Part shown: one piece after another, positions 14,301 to 24,265 of the stretch
Numbering within the stretch: the first letter of the stretch is position 1
How the letters are laid out: every line of letters begins with the position of its first letter
Assembly (NCBI GenBank): GCA_030747775.1
Contig: JASLKB010000008.1
Location: 1-33,035 of the forward strand
DNA length: 33,035 bases
Reading direction: 5' to 3'
Source of the DNA: Acidimicrobiales bacterium
Lineage (GTDB): Bacteria; Actinomycetota; Acidimicrobiia; Acidimicrobiales; MedAcidi-G1
Notes under the pieces: model-generated
What the model saw: only the letters and a program-made list of their open reading frames with translations
Databases searched by the model: none
Told to the model about the DNA's origin: nothing
Translations under genes and position numbers: made by a program

Positions 14301-15146
14301 ATGCCCATCAACCCGGAAGCCGTCGGATCGGTTGGCGAACCGACCGAGATCTCTTGGACCTCCAAACAGAGTCTGATCTACGCCCTAGGCATCGGTGCCG
14401 GCGTAGCCGACCCCACGGGCTTCGAGTTGGAGTTCACCACCGAAAACTCCGACGGGGTCACCCAACGGGCTTTCCCCACCCAGGGTGTGGTGATGGGCGG
14501 CGGCGGTACCCCCGACTTCGGGAGCTTCAACCCGGTGTTCCTCCTGCACGCGGAGCAGGCCATCACCTGCCACCGGGAAATTCCCGCGACGGGTAAGGGC
14601 ATCGCTACCGGGCGGGTCGGGAACATCTGGGATAAGGGCAAGGCAGCCCTCGTCTACCTAGAGACCGATGTGACCGACCCAGACGGTGAACCGCTCTGGT
14701 CCACCAGTGCCGGCCTATTCCTCGGTGGGGAGGGCGGGTGGGGTGGCGATCGCGGACCATCTAACGACTGGGAGGCCCCCGATCGGAACCCCGACCACGT
14801 GGTCTCTTACGCAACCCGCTCCGACCAAGCCCTCCTGTACCGGCTCAGTGGCGACCGCAACCCGCTGCACTCCGATCCGACGTTCGCGTCAGCTGCCGGC
14901 TTCGACACGCCAATACTCCACGGGCTGTGTACCTATGGGTTCACCGGCCGCGCGCTCCTGCACGCCACCTGTGGCTCAGATCCGGCACGCTTCGCCGATA
15001 TGGCTGGGCGGTTCAAGTCCCCGGTCACACCCGGCGAGGTACTCGAGGTCCACGCCTGGGAGGTCGACGATGCCACCGTGCTGTTCCAGACCCGAGTCGG
15101 CGACAGGGTGGTGTTCGACGCCGGCGTGATGACCCGCCGGCACTAA
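14301..15146 (+). CDS. MaoC-type (R)-enoyl-CoA hydratase, hydratase 2 family
   Basis: A 281-residue double hot-dog protein. The C-terminal half has the hydratase-2 motif YRLSGDRNPLHSDPTFA followed by AAGFDTPILHGLCTYGFTGRALL, with the catalytic Asp and His in GDRNPLHSDP. The N-terminal half (from MPINPEAVGSVGEPTEISWTSK) is the degenerate first hot-dog domain typical of this family. It hydrates trans-2-enoyl-CoA to (R)-3-hydroxyacyl-CoA in fatty-acid or sterol side-chain breakdown. ATG 14301 is fixed by GGGGAG six bases upstream; the open frame extends to 14241 without support. The GH1-like gene follows 25 bases later. Confidence 0.9.
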   Translation: MPINPEAVGSVGEPTEISWTSKQSLIYALGIGAGVADPTGFELEFTTENSDGVTQRAFPTQGVVMGGGGTPDFGSFNPVFLLHAEQAITCHREIPATGKGIATGRVGNIWDKGKAALVYLETDVTDPDGEPLWSTSAGLFLGGEGGWGGDRGPSNDWEAPDRNPDHVVSYATRSDQALLYRLSGDRNPLHSDPTFASAAGFDTPILHGLCTYGFTGRALLHATCGSDPARFADMAGRFKSPVTPGEVLEVHAWEVDDATVLFQTRVGDRVVFDAGVMTRRH

Positions 15147-15171
15147 ACCGCTCAGGAATCACATCAGCGCT

Positions 15172-16425
15172 ATGAGCCTGCCCGCTGATTTCCGGTGGGG
15201 AGTGACCGATTCCTCGCTGTCGGCCGAAGGGGTGGCTCCAGCGGCCGACTGGTCCCGCTGGGAACGCGACGGCCGAGTACCGGTCTCCGGTGACGGGGCC
15301 GGGTTTGCTAGCGATTACAACGACGATCTCCGGCTGGCCGCCGCTCTGGGCTTCCTCGACATCCGTATCACCGTCGAGTGGGCCCGGCTCGAACCAAGCC
15401 CCGGGAAAGTCGATACCGATGCTCTGGAAAGTACCCGCGAGGTTCTGGTCGCCGCGAGCCACGCTGGGCTCAGGCCATGGGCCACATTGGTCCACAGCAC
15501 GCTGCCCGGCTGGTTCGCAGACGATGAACGAGGCTTCGCTGATCCCTCTAGTCGGAGCGGCTGGTGGGCACGGCACGTAGACCGGACCGCTGAGGCGCTT
15601 GAGGATCTGGTGGCCGGTTGGGTACCCATCGAGGACCCGATCGGCTTGGCCCTCCGGGGCCACCTCCTAGGAGTCCGGCCGCCCGGGCGGACCGACCCCG
15701 AGGCCGCCCGGGCGGCCGTGGAGGGCTCATTGGAGGCAACCTTCGAAGCCTGGCGCCTCCTGCGCAGCGGCCCGGCACCTGTCATGGGCGTGTTTTCCAC
15801 TCCGTCGATCTTCGCTGCGGCCTCCCGGGAGGGAGCCGGAGGGAGCCAGGCCCGCGACCAAGCTGACCACTGGGAACGCGTGCTGTGGGACCCTTGGCTG
15901 CGCGCCCTGGCCGACGGGGAACTGGCTTGGCCGTGGCGCGCACCGGTCGACCGGCCCGAGCTAGCCGGCGCCTTCGACCTGGTGGGTCTGGCGGCCGACC
16001 ACCCTGTGGCCGTTGACGCTTCCGGAGCCGCCGGTCCCTACCCGCCCGACGCGCGGATTGACGCCTCCAACTGTGCTCCCCTTCCCGAGGAGCTCGGTGT
16101 GGCCCTCCGGCGCGTTCACGATCGCCTCGGCGACCAGGACCTCATAGTTGCTGGTTGGGGAGTGTCGACAACCGACGACGACTGGCGAGACGAATTGCTC
16201 CACGATGTCGTCACCCAAGTGGAATCGGCAGTTGCCGACGGAGTACCGGTGGTGGGCCTTTTCCACGACGGGTTGCTGGACGGCTACACCACCGCGGGGT
16301 GGGGTTCTATCCCAGGCTTCTCAGGACCCCGTGGGCTGGTGACGAGGAACCGCCGCCTCAAGGAAAGCGGGCGCTGGCTGTCCGAGCGCATCACCGGCCG
16401 TCCGCCAGTGGGCTCACTCTCCTGA
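15172..16425 (+). CDS. GH1-like (beta-glucosidase fold) protein lacking the catalytic glutamates
   Basis: A 417-residue protein that follows the family 1 glycoside hydrolase plan from end to end: FRWGVTDSSLSAEG at the start (family: WG-x5-Q-x-EG), SDYNDDLRLAAALGF, ITVEWARLEPSPGKVD, ATLVHSTLPGWFAD, and near the end DGVPVVGLFHDGLLDGYTTAGW. The two active-site motifs are changed. TLNEP is PIEDP, with Asp155 at the acid/base place. ITENG is VAGWG, with Gly328 where the nucleophile Glu should be. The sugar-binding Gln of the N-terminal motif is also Ser. Retaining hydrolysis by the usual mechanism should be impossible. The gene is intact with no frameshift, so a binding or regulatory role is more likely than decay. 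It follows the maoC gene and is convergent with the MoxR gene (9-base gap). Confidence 0.82.
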   Translation: MSLPADFRWGVTDSSLSAEGVAPAADWSRWERDGRVPVSGDGAGFASDYNDDLRLAAALGFLDIRITVEWARLEPSPGKVDTDALESTREVLVAASHAGLRPWATLVHSTLPGWFADDERGFADPSSRSGWWARHVDRTAEALEDLVAGWVPIEDPIGLALRGHLLGVRPPGRTDPEAARAAVEGSLEATFEAWRLLRSGPAPVMGVFSTPSIFAAASREGAGGSQARDQADHWERVLWDPWLRALADGELAWPWRAPVDRPELAGAFDLVGLAADHPVAVDASGAAGPYPPDARIDASNCAPLPEELGVALRRVHDRLGDQDLIVAGWGVSTTDDDWRDELLHDVVTQVESAVADGVPVVGLFHDGLLDGYTTAGWGSIPGFSGPRGLVTRNRRLKESGRWLSERITGRPPVGSLS

Positions 16426-16434
16426 GGCGAATCG

Positions 16435-17940
16435 CTACTTACCGGTAGCCGCCACGGGGCCCGATGGACCACCGGGGCCCTGTGCACGGGACTCCGCCCC
16501 TCTCGACGAGTACCGGGAGTGAGAGCCAGAGGTCCTCTTGTTGAGCCGCTTAGACAGGTGCAGACCCTCCAGCACCAATTCGAGGGCACTGGCCAGCAGC
16601 ACCGGCGCAACAACGGAAACGCTTTCCGGTTCATCACCCAGAACGACGGTGACTGCAGTGGCCAGGGCCGGAATCTCGTCAAGTACCTCGGCGTAGGCCC
16701 CAGCACCCAGGTCGTCGCCAGTGGCCACCCCGTCGTGAGCGTCGAACGCCTCCACCACACCACGGTGCAGGTCGCCGGGAACCAGGTCCCGGAACACCGA
16801 CAGCACTGCGGCCTGCACGATGCGCATCAGGATCTCGCCGTCACGGTCCTCGTCCAGGCTGTCCACCTCGACCTTTCCGGCCATGGCCGCCGGCAGAGCC
16901 TCAAGGTCAGATACCCGGGGTACGGCCACCGACTCCCCTGCCCTGACCGCCCGCCGCACGGCACTGGCCGCCAACGCCTCCTGACATGCCAGTGACATGC
17001 GAACCGACACTCCGGACCGCTGGTTCAGGTGCGGACTCCTACGAGCCTCCTGGGCGATGGTGGCCACCAGCCGGGTCATGAAGTCGGGCACCACCACCTC
17101 CACCCCGTCGACTGCAGGGATAGTGGCCTCCTGAATCACGATGTCCATCTCGACGTCAGCGTCCAACGGGTAGTGAGTGCGAATCTGAGAGCCGAACCGG
17201 TCCTTGAGCGGGGTGATGATGCGACCTCGGTTGGTGTAGTCCTCCGGGTTAGCCGAGGCGAACAGCACCACATCCAACGGCAAACGCACCCGGTGACCCC
17301 GGATCTGGACATCGCGTTCCTCAAGCACGTTTAACAGGCCGACCTGGATCCGTTCGGCCAGGTCGGGCAGTTCGTTGATGGCGAACAGACCACGGTTGCA
17401 GCGCGGTACTAGGCCGTAGTGGATGGTCAGTTCGTCGGACAGGTACCGCCCCTCAGCCACCTTGATGGGGTCTACCTCACCGATGAGGTCGGCAATAGAG
17501 GTATCCGGAGTGGCCAACTTCTCGCCGTACCGGTCGCTGCGATGCACCCAGCTCAGCGGCGTGTCGTCACCCTCGGCCGCCACTAGTTCCTGGGCGTACC
17601 GCGACACGGGTGCGTACGGGTCGTCGTTGATTTCAGACCCGGACACGATCGGCATCCACTCGTCCAGCAGTTCGGTGAGGCCACGAATGAGCCGCGTCTT
17701 AGCCTGCCCGCGCTCACCGAGAAAGATGACGTCATGCCCGGCCAGCAGGGCGTTCTCCAACTGGGGAAGCACCGTGTCGTCATACCCGATGACGTCGGCG
17801 AATAGAGGGTCGCCAATCCGGATACGGGCTACCGCGTTGCGGCGAAGTTCGGCCGAAACAGAGACCGACTCCCACCCGCCAGCTCGCAACTCACCGATAG
17901 TCGACGCCAGGGAGGTGGGCAGCATCATGGCGAGCACCAT
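16435..17940 (-). CDS. MoxR/magnesium-chelatase-type AAA+ ATPase
   Basis: A 501-residue AAA+ protein close in plan to mycobacterial Rv0958. Walker A is GERGQAKT (residues 75-82). Walker B is GLFAINE (184-190), with Asn in place of the first acidic residue, as I recall for this subfamily. Sensor 1 is FASANPEDYTNRGRI (about 227-241), followed by TPLKDRFG with an arginine. These ATPases work with a vWA partner to remodel proteins or insert metals; the vWA gene at 12139-14157 is the likely partner. The C-terminal 40 residues are Ser/Gly/Arg-rich and disordered. The start is ATG 17940, with an AGGA ten bases upstream; two ATGs shortly after are alternatives. It is divergent from the GH2-like gene with 46 bases between. 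Confidence 0.88.
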   Translation of the reverse strand: MVLAMMLPTSLASTIGELRAGGWESVSVSAELRRNAVARIRIGDPLFADVIGYDDTVLPQLENALLAGHDVIFLGERGQAKTRLIRGLTELLDEWMPIVSGSEINDDPYAPVSRYAQELVAAEGDDTPLSWVHRSDRYGEKLATPDTSIADLIGEVDPIKVAEGRYLSDELTIHYGLVPRCNRGLFAINELPDLAERIQVGLLNVLEERDVQIRGHRVRLPLDVVLFASANPEDYTNRGRIITPLKDRFGSQIRTHYPLDADVEMDIVIQEATIPAVDGVEVVVPDFMTRLVATIAQEARRSPHLNQRSGVSVRMSLACQEALAASAVRRAVRAGESVAVPRVSDLEALPAAMAGKVEVDSLDEDRDGEILMRIVQAAVLSVFRDLVPGDLHRGVVEAFDAHDGVATGDDLGAGAYAEVLDEIPALATAVTVVLGDEPESVSVVAPVLLASALELVLEGLHLSKRLNKRTSGSHSRYSSRGAESRAQGPGGPSGPVAATGK

Positions 17941-17986
17941 AGCCAGCGCGTCCTGACCGGCATCTGGTCGGACCTAACGTTCGGAC

Positions 17987-20176
17987 ATGGCGTATCCACA
18001 AGCTGACGAACCAGACATGGTGGATGTTGGGATGCTCCCCGGTCCGTGGCGAGCTGTTGAGGCCGACGAGACGCTCCGTCGGGACTTTCCGCTCGAGAAC
18101 CTCGACGACGAGGACTGGCCCGAGGTCGTCGTGCCCGGGGCGTGGCGCAGTAACCCGACTTTCACCGATGCCGATGGGCCGCTGCTTTACCGCACCCGCT
18201 TCACCACTAGCACCCCCGTACCTGACCGGCGGACCTTCCTGGAGTTCGCCGGTGTCACCGTGCAGGGCGACGTGTGGCTGGACGGCTCTTACCTGGGACC
18301 AACTGAGGGTTCGTTCGTCCCTCATCTGCTGGAGGTCACAAGAGCGGCCCGTGCTCGCTCGGACCACCTGCTGGCCGTGGAAGTGACCTGTCCACCCATC
18401 GGCAATCCGGACGAGAAACGGACCCTGACCGGCACCACCCAGAGCGGTCGAGGTATCGCCCCGTGGAACCCGGGCGGCATCGGACGCCCAGTGAGACTGC
18501 GCGAGACCGGTCCCGTCACCCTGTTCCACGTTCGAATGGTCTGTACCCGGGCCACGGAATCTGTGGCCACACTGGCCTTCCGGGCCGTGGTCCACACAGA
18601 CCGGCCGCGGGCCGTGGTGTTTCACACCCGGGTCCGGGGTATCGACCACCGACACCGCCAGCCTCTGGCCGGTGGTGAGAACCGGGTGGAGTGGTCGGTC
18701 AGGGTCCCCCGTCCCCCACTGTGGTGGCCCAATGAGATGGGTGAGCAACCACTGCACGACGTGGAACTAGAGATCACCACCGAGGACGGCCGGACCAGCG
18801 ACCGTGTGGTGCGGCGAACCGGCTTTCGGTCGGTCCGGATGCAGGACCACGTGTGGTCGATCAATGGGGAACGAATCTTCCTGCGGGGCGCCATCGTCCC
18901 GCCGCTGGACCGTGACCTGGCCCGAGTGACTGCGGCTTCGGCCGCTGACGATCTTGGCCTAGCCCGTGACGCCGGACTGAACCTGCTCCGGATTGTGGGA
19001 CACGTCTCGGCCCCCGCCTTATATGACGAGGCAGACCGGACCGGGATGCTGCTGTGGCAGGACCTACCGTTGACCGGCGGCTACCACCGGGGAATTCGCG
19101 GTCAGGCAGCAGACCAAGCCCGCGCCGCTGTCGACCTACTGGGGCACCATCCGTCGGTAGCGGTCTGGTGTGGCCACGACGCCCCTGACTCCGTGGATCG
19201 GACCCGGGCCGTCCCTCGCCAGATGGACCAGCAACTTCCGAACTGGAACCGCACTGTGCTGGACCGCACGGTGCGTCGTGCCCTCGTTCAAGCAGATCCG
19301 TCCCGCCCAGTGGTCAGTCACACGGGGGTGCTGCCCAACCCCCCTCTCGTTGACGACGCGACCGGACAACTCTGGTTCGGGTGGTACAGCGGGCGCCGGG
19401 GCGACTTGGCGGACTACGTGGACCGGGTACGACGAGCCGGTCGGTTCGTGTCAGCCTTCGGTTCGCAGTCGATTCCCGAGGGATCACCCGCCCTGTCCGA
19501 CGGAACGTTGGACCCTGGCAAATGGCCCAACGTGGACATAGAACGCCTAGCCCGCGACTACGGCGCCGAAGCCGACGTGCTGGTCCGCCGCTTTCCCCCC
19601 GCCGACCGGTCGGGACCCGACGAATGGGCGGCCGACACTCGGCGACACCAGGACCGCCTGCTGCGGATCCAGATCGAGGCTCTGCGTCGACGCAAGTATC
19701 AGCCCACCGGTGGGTTTACTCTGGACCGCCTGTTGGATGGGGCGCCAGCGGTGTCAGGAGCGCTGGTCGACCACCAACGGGTCCACAAGCTGGCATACGT
19801 AACGGTGACCAACGCGTGCGCACCAACCATCGTGGTGGCTGACCCACCGCTGGAGTCCATCGCCCCCCGATCTAACGTTCTGGTCCGAGTAGTGGTGATT
19901 CATGACGGTCGCTATCCCATCGAGAGGTGTCGGGTGGACGCCCGGGTGCTGCTCCCCGGCCAGCAGCCGTACGATGAAGAATCGTCTTCGGATGGCGAAC
20001 CCGCCGTTACCCGTTCGTGGGGCGGAGCCCTGGAGGCCGACTCGGTCACCCCGATCGGCACCGTCGAGTTGGAACTAGCGGACGCCATCGGTGTGGTAGT
20101 CCTCGAACTGGAACTGTCCGTCGACGGCGAGATGCTGGCCACCAACCGGTACGAGGGTCGCATCGGGTCCGACTGA
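17987..20176 (+). CDS. GH2-like (beta-mannosidase-type) protein lacking both catalytic glutamates
   Basis: A 729-residue protein with GH2 architecture: a sugar-binding jelly roll (LPGPWRAVEAD and VVVPGAWR, then QGDVWLDGSYLGPTEGSFVPHLLEVT), an immunoglobulin-like domain (GGIGRPVRL to RRTGFRSV), and a TIM barrel starting at INGERIFLRGAIVPP with LLRIVGHVSAPALYDEADRTGMLLWQDLPL. The acid/base motif normally ending WCGNNE or WCGHNE reads WCGHDA (Ala399). The nucleophile motif SEFGxQSxP reads SAFGSQSIP (Ala490). The 91-residue spacing is right for the family, so these are true aligned positions. Both glutamates are alanine, so hydrolysis is not expected. There is no signal peptide. A C-terminal beta domain (about 600-729) follows. 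The gene is intact and under apparent selection. Confidence 0.85.
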   Translation: MAYPQADEPDMVDVGMLPGPWRAVEADETLRRDFPLENLDDEDWPEVVVPGAWRSNPTFTDADGPLLYRTRFTTSTPVPDRRTFLEFAGVTVQGDVWLDGSYLGPTEGSFVPHLLEVTRAARARSDHLLAVEVTCPPIGNPDEKRTLTGTTQSGRGIAPWNPGGIGRPVRLRETGPVTLFHVRMVCTRATESVATLAFRAVVHTDRPRAVVFHTRVRGIDHRHRQPLAGGENRVEWSVRVPRPPLWWPNEMGEQPLHDVELEITTEDGRTSDRVVRRTGFRSVRMQDHVWSINGERIFLRGAIVPPLDRDLARVTAASAADDLGLARDAGLNLLRIVGHVSAPALYDEADRTGMLLWQDLPLTGGYHRGIRGQAADQARAAVDLLGHHPSVAVWCGHDAPDSVDRTRAVPRQMDQQLPNWNRTVLDRTVRRALVQADPSRPVVSHTGVLPNPPLVDDATGQLWFGWYSGRRGDLADYVDRVRRAGRFVSAFGSQSIPEGSPALSDGTLDPGKWPNVDIERLARDYGAEADVLVRRFPPADRSGPDEWAADTRRHQDRLLRIQIEALRRRKYQPTGGFTLDRLLDGAPAVSGALVDHQRVHKLAYVTVTNACAPTIVVADPPLESIAPRSNVLVRVVVIHDGRYPIERCRVDARVLLPGQQPYDEESSSDGEPAVTRSWGGALEADSVTPIGTVELELADAIGVVVLELELSVDGEMLATNRYEGRIGSD

Positions 20177-20189
20177 ACGGTAGGACCGT
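20177..20189 (+). terminator. Small hairpin directly after the GH2-like stop
   Basis: ACGGT and ACCGT form a 5-bp stem around AGG, starting at the base after TGA. It is short and lacks a T-run, so it is only a weak terminator candidate. Confidence 0.3.
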
Positions 20190-20237
20190 CCGATCACCAG
20201 CGGTGGACCATCCTCGAATCGGCTATCGGGTGTCGCG

Positions 20238-20255
20238 CTACCCTCCACCGGGTAG
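20238..20255 (+). promoter_or_regulatory. First leader hairpin upstream of sdhC
   Basis: CTACCC and GGGTAG form a 6-bp stem with loop TCCACC. It lies five bases before the larger hairpin that covers the sdhC ribosome binding site. Confidence 0.4.
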
Positions 20256-20259
20256 TCGG

Positions 20260-20295
20260 CCCTCCCGTCGTGCCGGGGTCGGCACACAAGGAGGG
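20260..20295 (+). promoter_or_regulatory. Hairpin enclosing the sdhC Shine-Dalgarno sequence
   Basis: CCCTCC (20260-20265) pairs fully with GGAGGG (20290-20295), which is the Shine-Dalgarno sequence of sdhC. Inside, GTGCCG (20270-20275) pairs with CGGCAC (20280-20285) around a GGGT tetraloop, leaving a symmetric 4x4 internal loop (CGTC/ACAA). Twelve perfect base pairs close the ribosome binding site, three bases before the ATG. This predicts translational control of the succinate dehydrogenase operon by a protein, small RNA or transcript coupling. Confidence 0.6.
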
Positions 20296-20298
20296 AAC

Positions 20299-21138
20299 AT
20301 GGCCCAGACCACTGAGCAGCGCTACCGCGTGGCACCGGTCCGACCCCGTGGCCGCCAGTGGCCGTTTCCGCTGAACCTCTACCAGAGCGCGGTGGGTCGT
20401 AAGTGGGTCATGGCCGTGACTGGAATCGGTCTCATCGGGTTCGTGCTAGTCCACATGGTCGGCAACCTGCACGTGTACGAGGGCCCAGCCCGGATGTATG
20501 AGTACGCCGAGTCGCTTCGTACCCTGGGCGGAGGACTGGTGCCCACCTCCACCATCCTCTGGCTTATGCGAGCGGGCCTGCTGTCGATGTTCGTCCTGCA
20601 CCTGCACTCGGCCATCACCCTCAGCCGGATGAGTGGCAACGCCAGCGAGAAGGCCACCATGGTCAGCGGTGCCAAGAAATACGAGGGCGGGCGCGACCAC
20701 GTGGCGGCCACCTACGCCAGCCGGACCATGCGCTGGACTGGACCGATCATCGCCCTGTTCGTGCTGTATCACCTAGCTGACCTGACCTGGGGCTGGTGGC
20801 TGGGCGACGACTTCGTGGCCGGGGACCCGTACCACAACGTGGCCACCTCGCTCAGTGCGCTGCCCGTGGCCATCCTCTACGTGGTGGCCAACATGGCTCT
20901 GGCCTGGCACATATTCCACGGCTCCTGGTCGATGTTCCAGAGCCTCGGGGTGAACAACCCCCGCTACAACCACCTACGGCGCGCTGTGGCCACCAGCCTG
21001 GCTGGTCTGATCCTGGTCGGGAACCTGAGCTTTCCCATCCTCACCCAGGCCGGCGTGATCGACGAGGACGGACGCCAGTGTCCAATCGGCAAGGTAGAGG
21101 GCAACGCCTGTCTCGCTGAGCAGGCATCGGAACACTGA
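20299..21138 (+). CDS. sdhC: Succinate dehydrogenase cytochrome b558-type membrane anchor
   Basis: A 279-residue membrane protein with five hydrophobic segments and conserved histidines that can hold haem b: [39 protein letters not shown] and [13 protein letters not shown]. This is the single-subunit anchor of the Bacillus-like b558 family, which explains why no separate sdhD is present. It carries electrons from the SdhB clusters to quinone. ATG 20299 has a perfect AAGGAGG just upstream; the longer open frame is a shadow overlapping the GH2-like gene. It is the first gene of sdhCAB. The Shine-Dalgarno sequence is inside a hairpin, see 20260-20295. Confidence 0.93.
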   Translation: MAQTTEQRYRVAPVRPRGRQWPFPLNLYQSAVGRKWVMAVTGIGLIGFVLVHMVGNLHVYEGPARMYEYAESLRTLGGGLVPTSTILWLMRAGLLSMFVLHLHSAITLSRMSGNASEKATMVSGAKKYEGGRDHVAATYASRTMRWTGPIIALFVLYHLADLTWGWWLGDDFVAGDPYHNVATSLSALPVAILYVVANMALAWHIFHGSWSMFQSLGVNNPRYNHLRRAVATSLAGLILVGNLSFPILTQAGVIDEDGRQCPIGKVEGNACLAEQASEH

Positions 21139-21178
21139 GCATCCGAGCACCAGGCCCGGACCGGTAGGAGACACGACG

Positions 21179-23134
<1,956 letters not shown>

Positions 23135-23164
23135 GACCGGGACGGAGAAAAGAGGAAGCACGAT

Positions 23165-23962
23165 ATGTCTTCAGGAACCAATTCCTCAAAACATGGTGAC
23201 ACCATCGACGTAACTCTCAAGGTGTGGCGCCAGGCCGGGCTGGTTGACACCGGTCGGTTCGAGGTCTACCAGCAGACCATCAGCACCGACGCCTCGTTTC
23301 TCGAAATGCTCGACCAGTTGAACGAGCAACTCAACGACGATGGCGCCGAACCGGTCGCCTTCGAAAGCGACTGCCGCGAGGGCATCTGCGGTACATGCGG
23401 AGTGATGATCAACGGGCGGGCCCATGGTCCACAGAAGGCCACCGCAACCTGCCAACTGCACATGCGAGAGTTCCGGGACGGCGACGAGATAGTCATCGAA
23501 CCGTTCCGCGCCGCCGGCTTCCCGGTGGTCCGCGACCTGGCAGTGGATCGCTCGCCGCTGGACCGCGTGATCGAGGCTGGGGGTTACATCTCGGTCAACA
23601 CCGGTGCAGCCTCGGACGCCAACCTCACGCCGGTACCCAAGGTGGCTGCCGATATGGCGTTCGATGCTGCGGCGTGTATTGGTTGCGGTGCTTGTGTGGC
23701 CGCTTGCCCGAATTCGGCGGCCCAGTTATTCACGTCGGCCAAGATCGGCCACCTCGGGCTCCTACCTCAGGGCCAGGCTGAGCGGTGGAGCCGTACCGAG
23801 GCCATGGTCGAGACCATGGAGGAGTTCTTCGGCTCGTGCACCAACCACGGAGAGTGCTCCGAGGCGTGTCCAAAAGAGATCTCGCTGGACTTCATTGCCT
23901 TCATGAACAGGGACTACATGAAGGCCAAGGTCAAGAACCGGGCGCTAGCCGGCCAACGTTGA
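23165..23962 (+). CDS. sdhB: Succinate dehydrogenase iron-sulfur subunit
   Basis: A 265-residue protein with all three cluster sites: a [2Fe-2S] plant-type ferredoxin domain (C70, C75, C78, C96), a [4Fe-4S] site (C171, C174, C177, C181) and a [3Fe-4S]-type site (C225, C231, C235). It passes electrons from SdhA to the haem/quinone anchor. AGAGGAA precedes the ATG. It is the last gene of the operon; a GC hairpin suitable as terminator lies 80 bases after the stop (24042-24061). Confidence 0.95.
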   Translation: MSSGTNSSKHGDTIDVTLKVWRQAGLVDTGRFEVYQQTISTDASFLEMLDQLNEQLNDDGAEPVAFESDCREGICGTCGVMINGRAHGPQKATATCQLHMREFRDGDEIVIEPFRAAGFPVVRDLAVDRSPLDRVIEAGGYISVNTGAASDANLTPVPKVAADMAFDAAACIGCGACVAACPNSAAQLFTSAKIGHLGLLPQGQAERWSRTEAMVETMEEFFGSCTNHGECSEACPKEISLDFIAFMNRDYMKAKVKNRALAGQR

Positions 23963-24041
23963 GTCGACCCGGTGGACGGCCGCATCTCCCATGGTCTATC
24001 TCAGATGGTGATGGCCTATCCGGTTGACAGAAACACCCTTC

Positions 24042-24061
24042 GGCGCGACGGTTGACGCGCC
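24042..24061 (+). terminator. Candidate terminator of sdhCAB
   Basis: GGCGCG and CGCGCC form a perfect 6-bp all-GC stem with loop ACGGTTGA, 79 bases after the sdhB stop. The downstream sequence is CTCCCGATTCCT with only a weak T content. Confidence 0.45.
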
Positions 24062-24076
24062 TCCCGATTCCTAGGC

Positions 24077-24111
24077 GATCCCGACACTCCACCGATCGGA
24101 GTTCCGGGATC
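24077..24111. repeat. Long hairpin: 7 bp, 2x2 internal loop, 5 bp
   Basis: GATCCCG pairs with CGGGATC, then a 2x2 mismatch, then ACTCC pairs with GGAGT around loop ACCGATC. Twelve of fourteen positions pair. It could be a second terminator of sdhCAB or the first domain of the RNA proposed downstream. Confidence 0.5.
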
Positions 24112-24165
24112 CACGGAGGATCGGGAGGTGGACGGCCATAGCCACGAGCGAAGGGAGGAGATCAC

Positions 24166-24264
24166 ATGCGATCTGGACTCTCCCCCTCGTCGGCATCGAC
24201 CCCGGTTGCAACCCCCCTCGGGATGTCATCGGGACGGCCGTGCCGCTCGCCACCCACCGGGTGA
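24166..24264 (+). CDS. Possible 32-residue peptide ORF with strong ribosome binding site
   Basis: AAGGGAGGAG lies five bases before ATG 24166, one of the best Shine-Dalgarno sequences in the window. The frame then runs 32 codons to TGA (Ser/Pro-rich, e.g. SGLSPSSASTPVATPLGMS). The start codon lies in the loop of a hairpin (AGATC-ACATGC-GATCT), with an outer AGGGAG/CTCCC pairing that would hide the ribosome binding site. The peptide shows no family features and composition is not convincing, so this could also be a structural RNA element that only resembles a start site. Confidence 0.25.
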   Translation: MRSGLSPSSASTPVATPLGMSSGRPCRSPPTG

Positions 24265-24265
24265 G

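Noticed and set aside
24024-24029. TTGACA as a -35 box for a transcript through the gene-free region
   Set aside because: No acceptable -10 box lies 16-19 bases downstream, so it was kept only as a remark.
24120-24200. Resemblance of ACGGCCATAGCC to the start of 5S rRNA or RNase P RNA
   Set aside because: The following conserved 5S and RNase P motifs are missing, so the match is a short chance similarity.
24175-24225. C-runs (CCCCC and CCCCCC) like the actinobacterial 6C RNA
   Set aside because: The C-runs are not in the loops of two adjacent hairpins as that motif requires.
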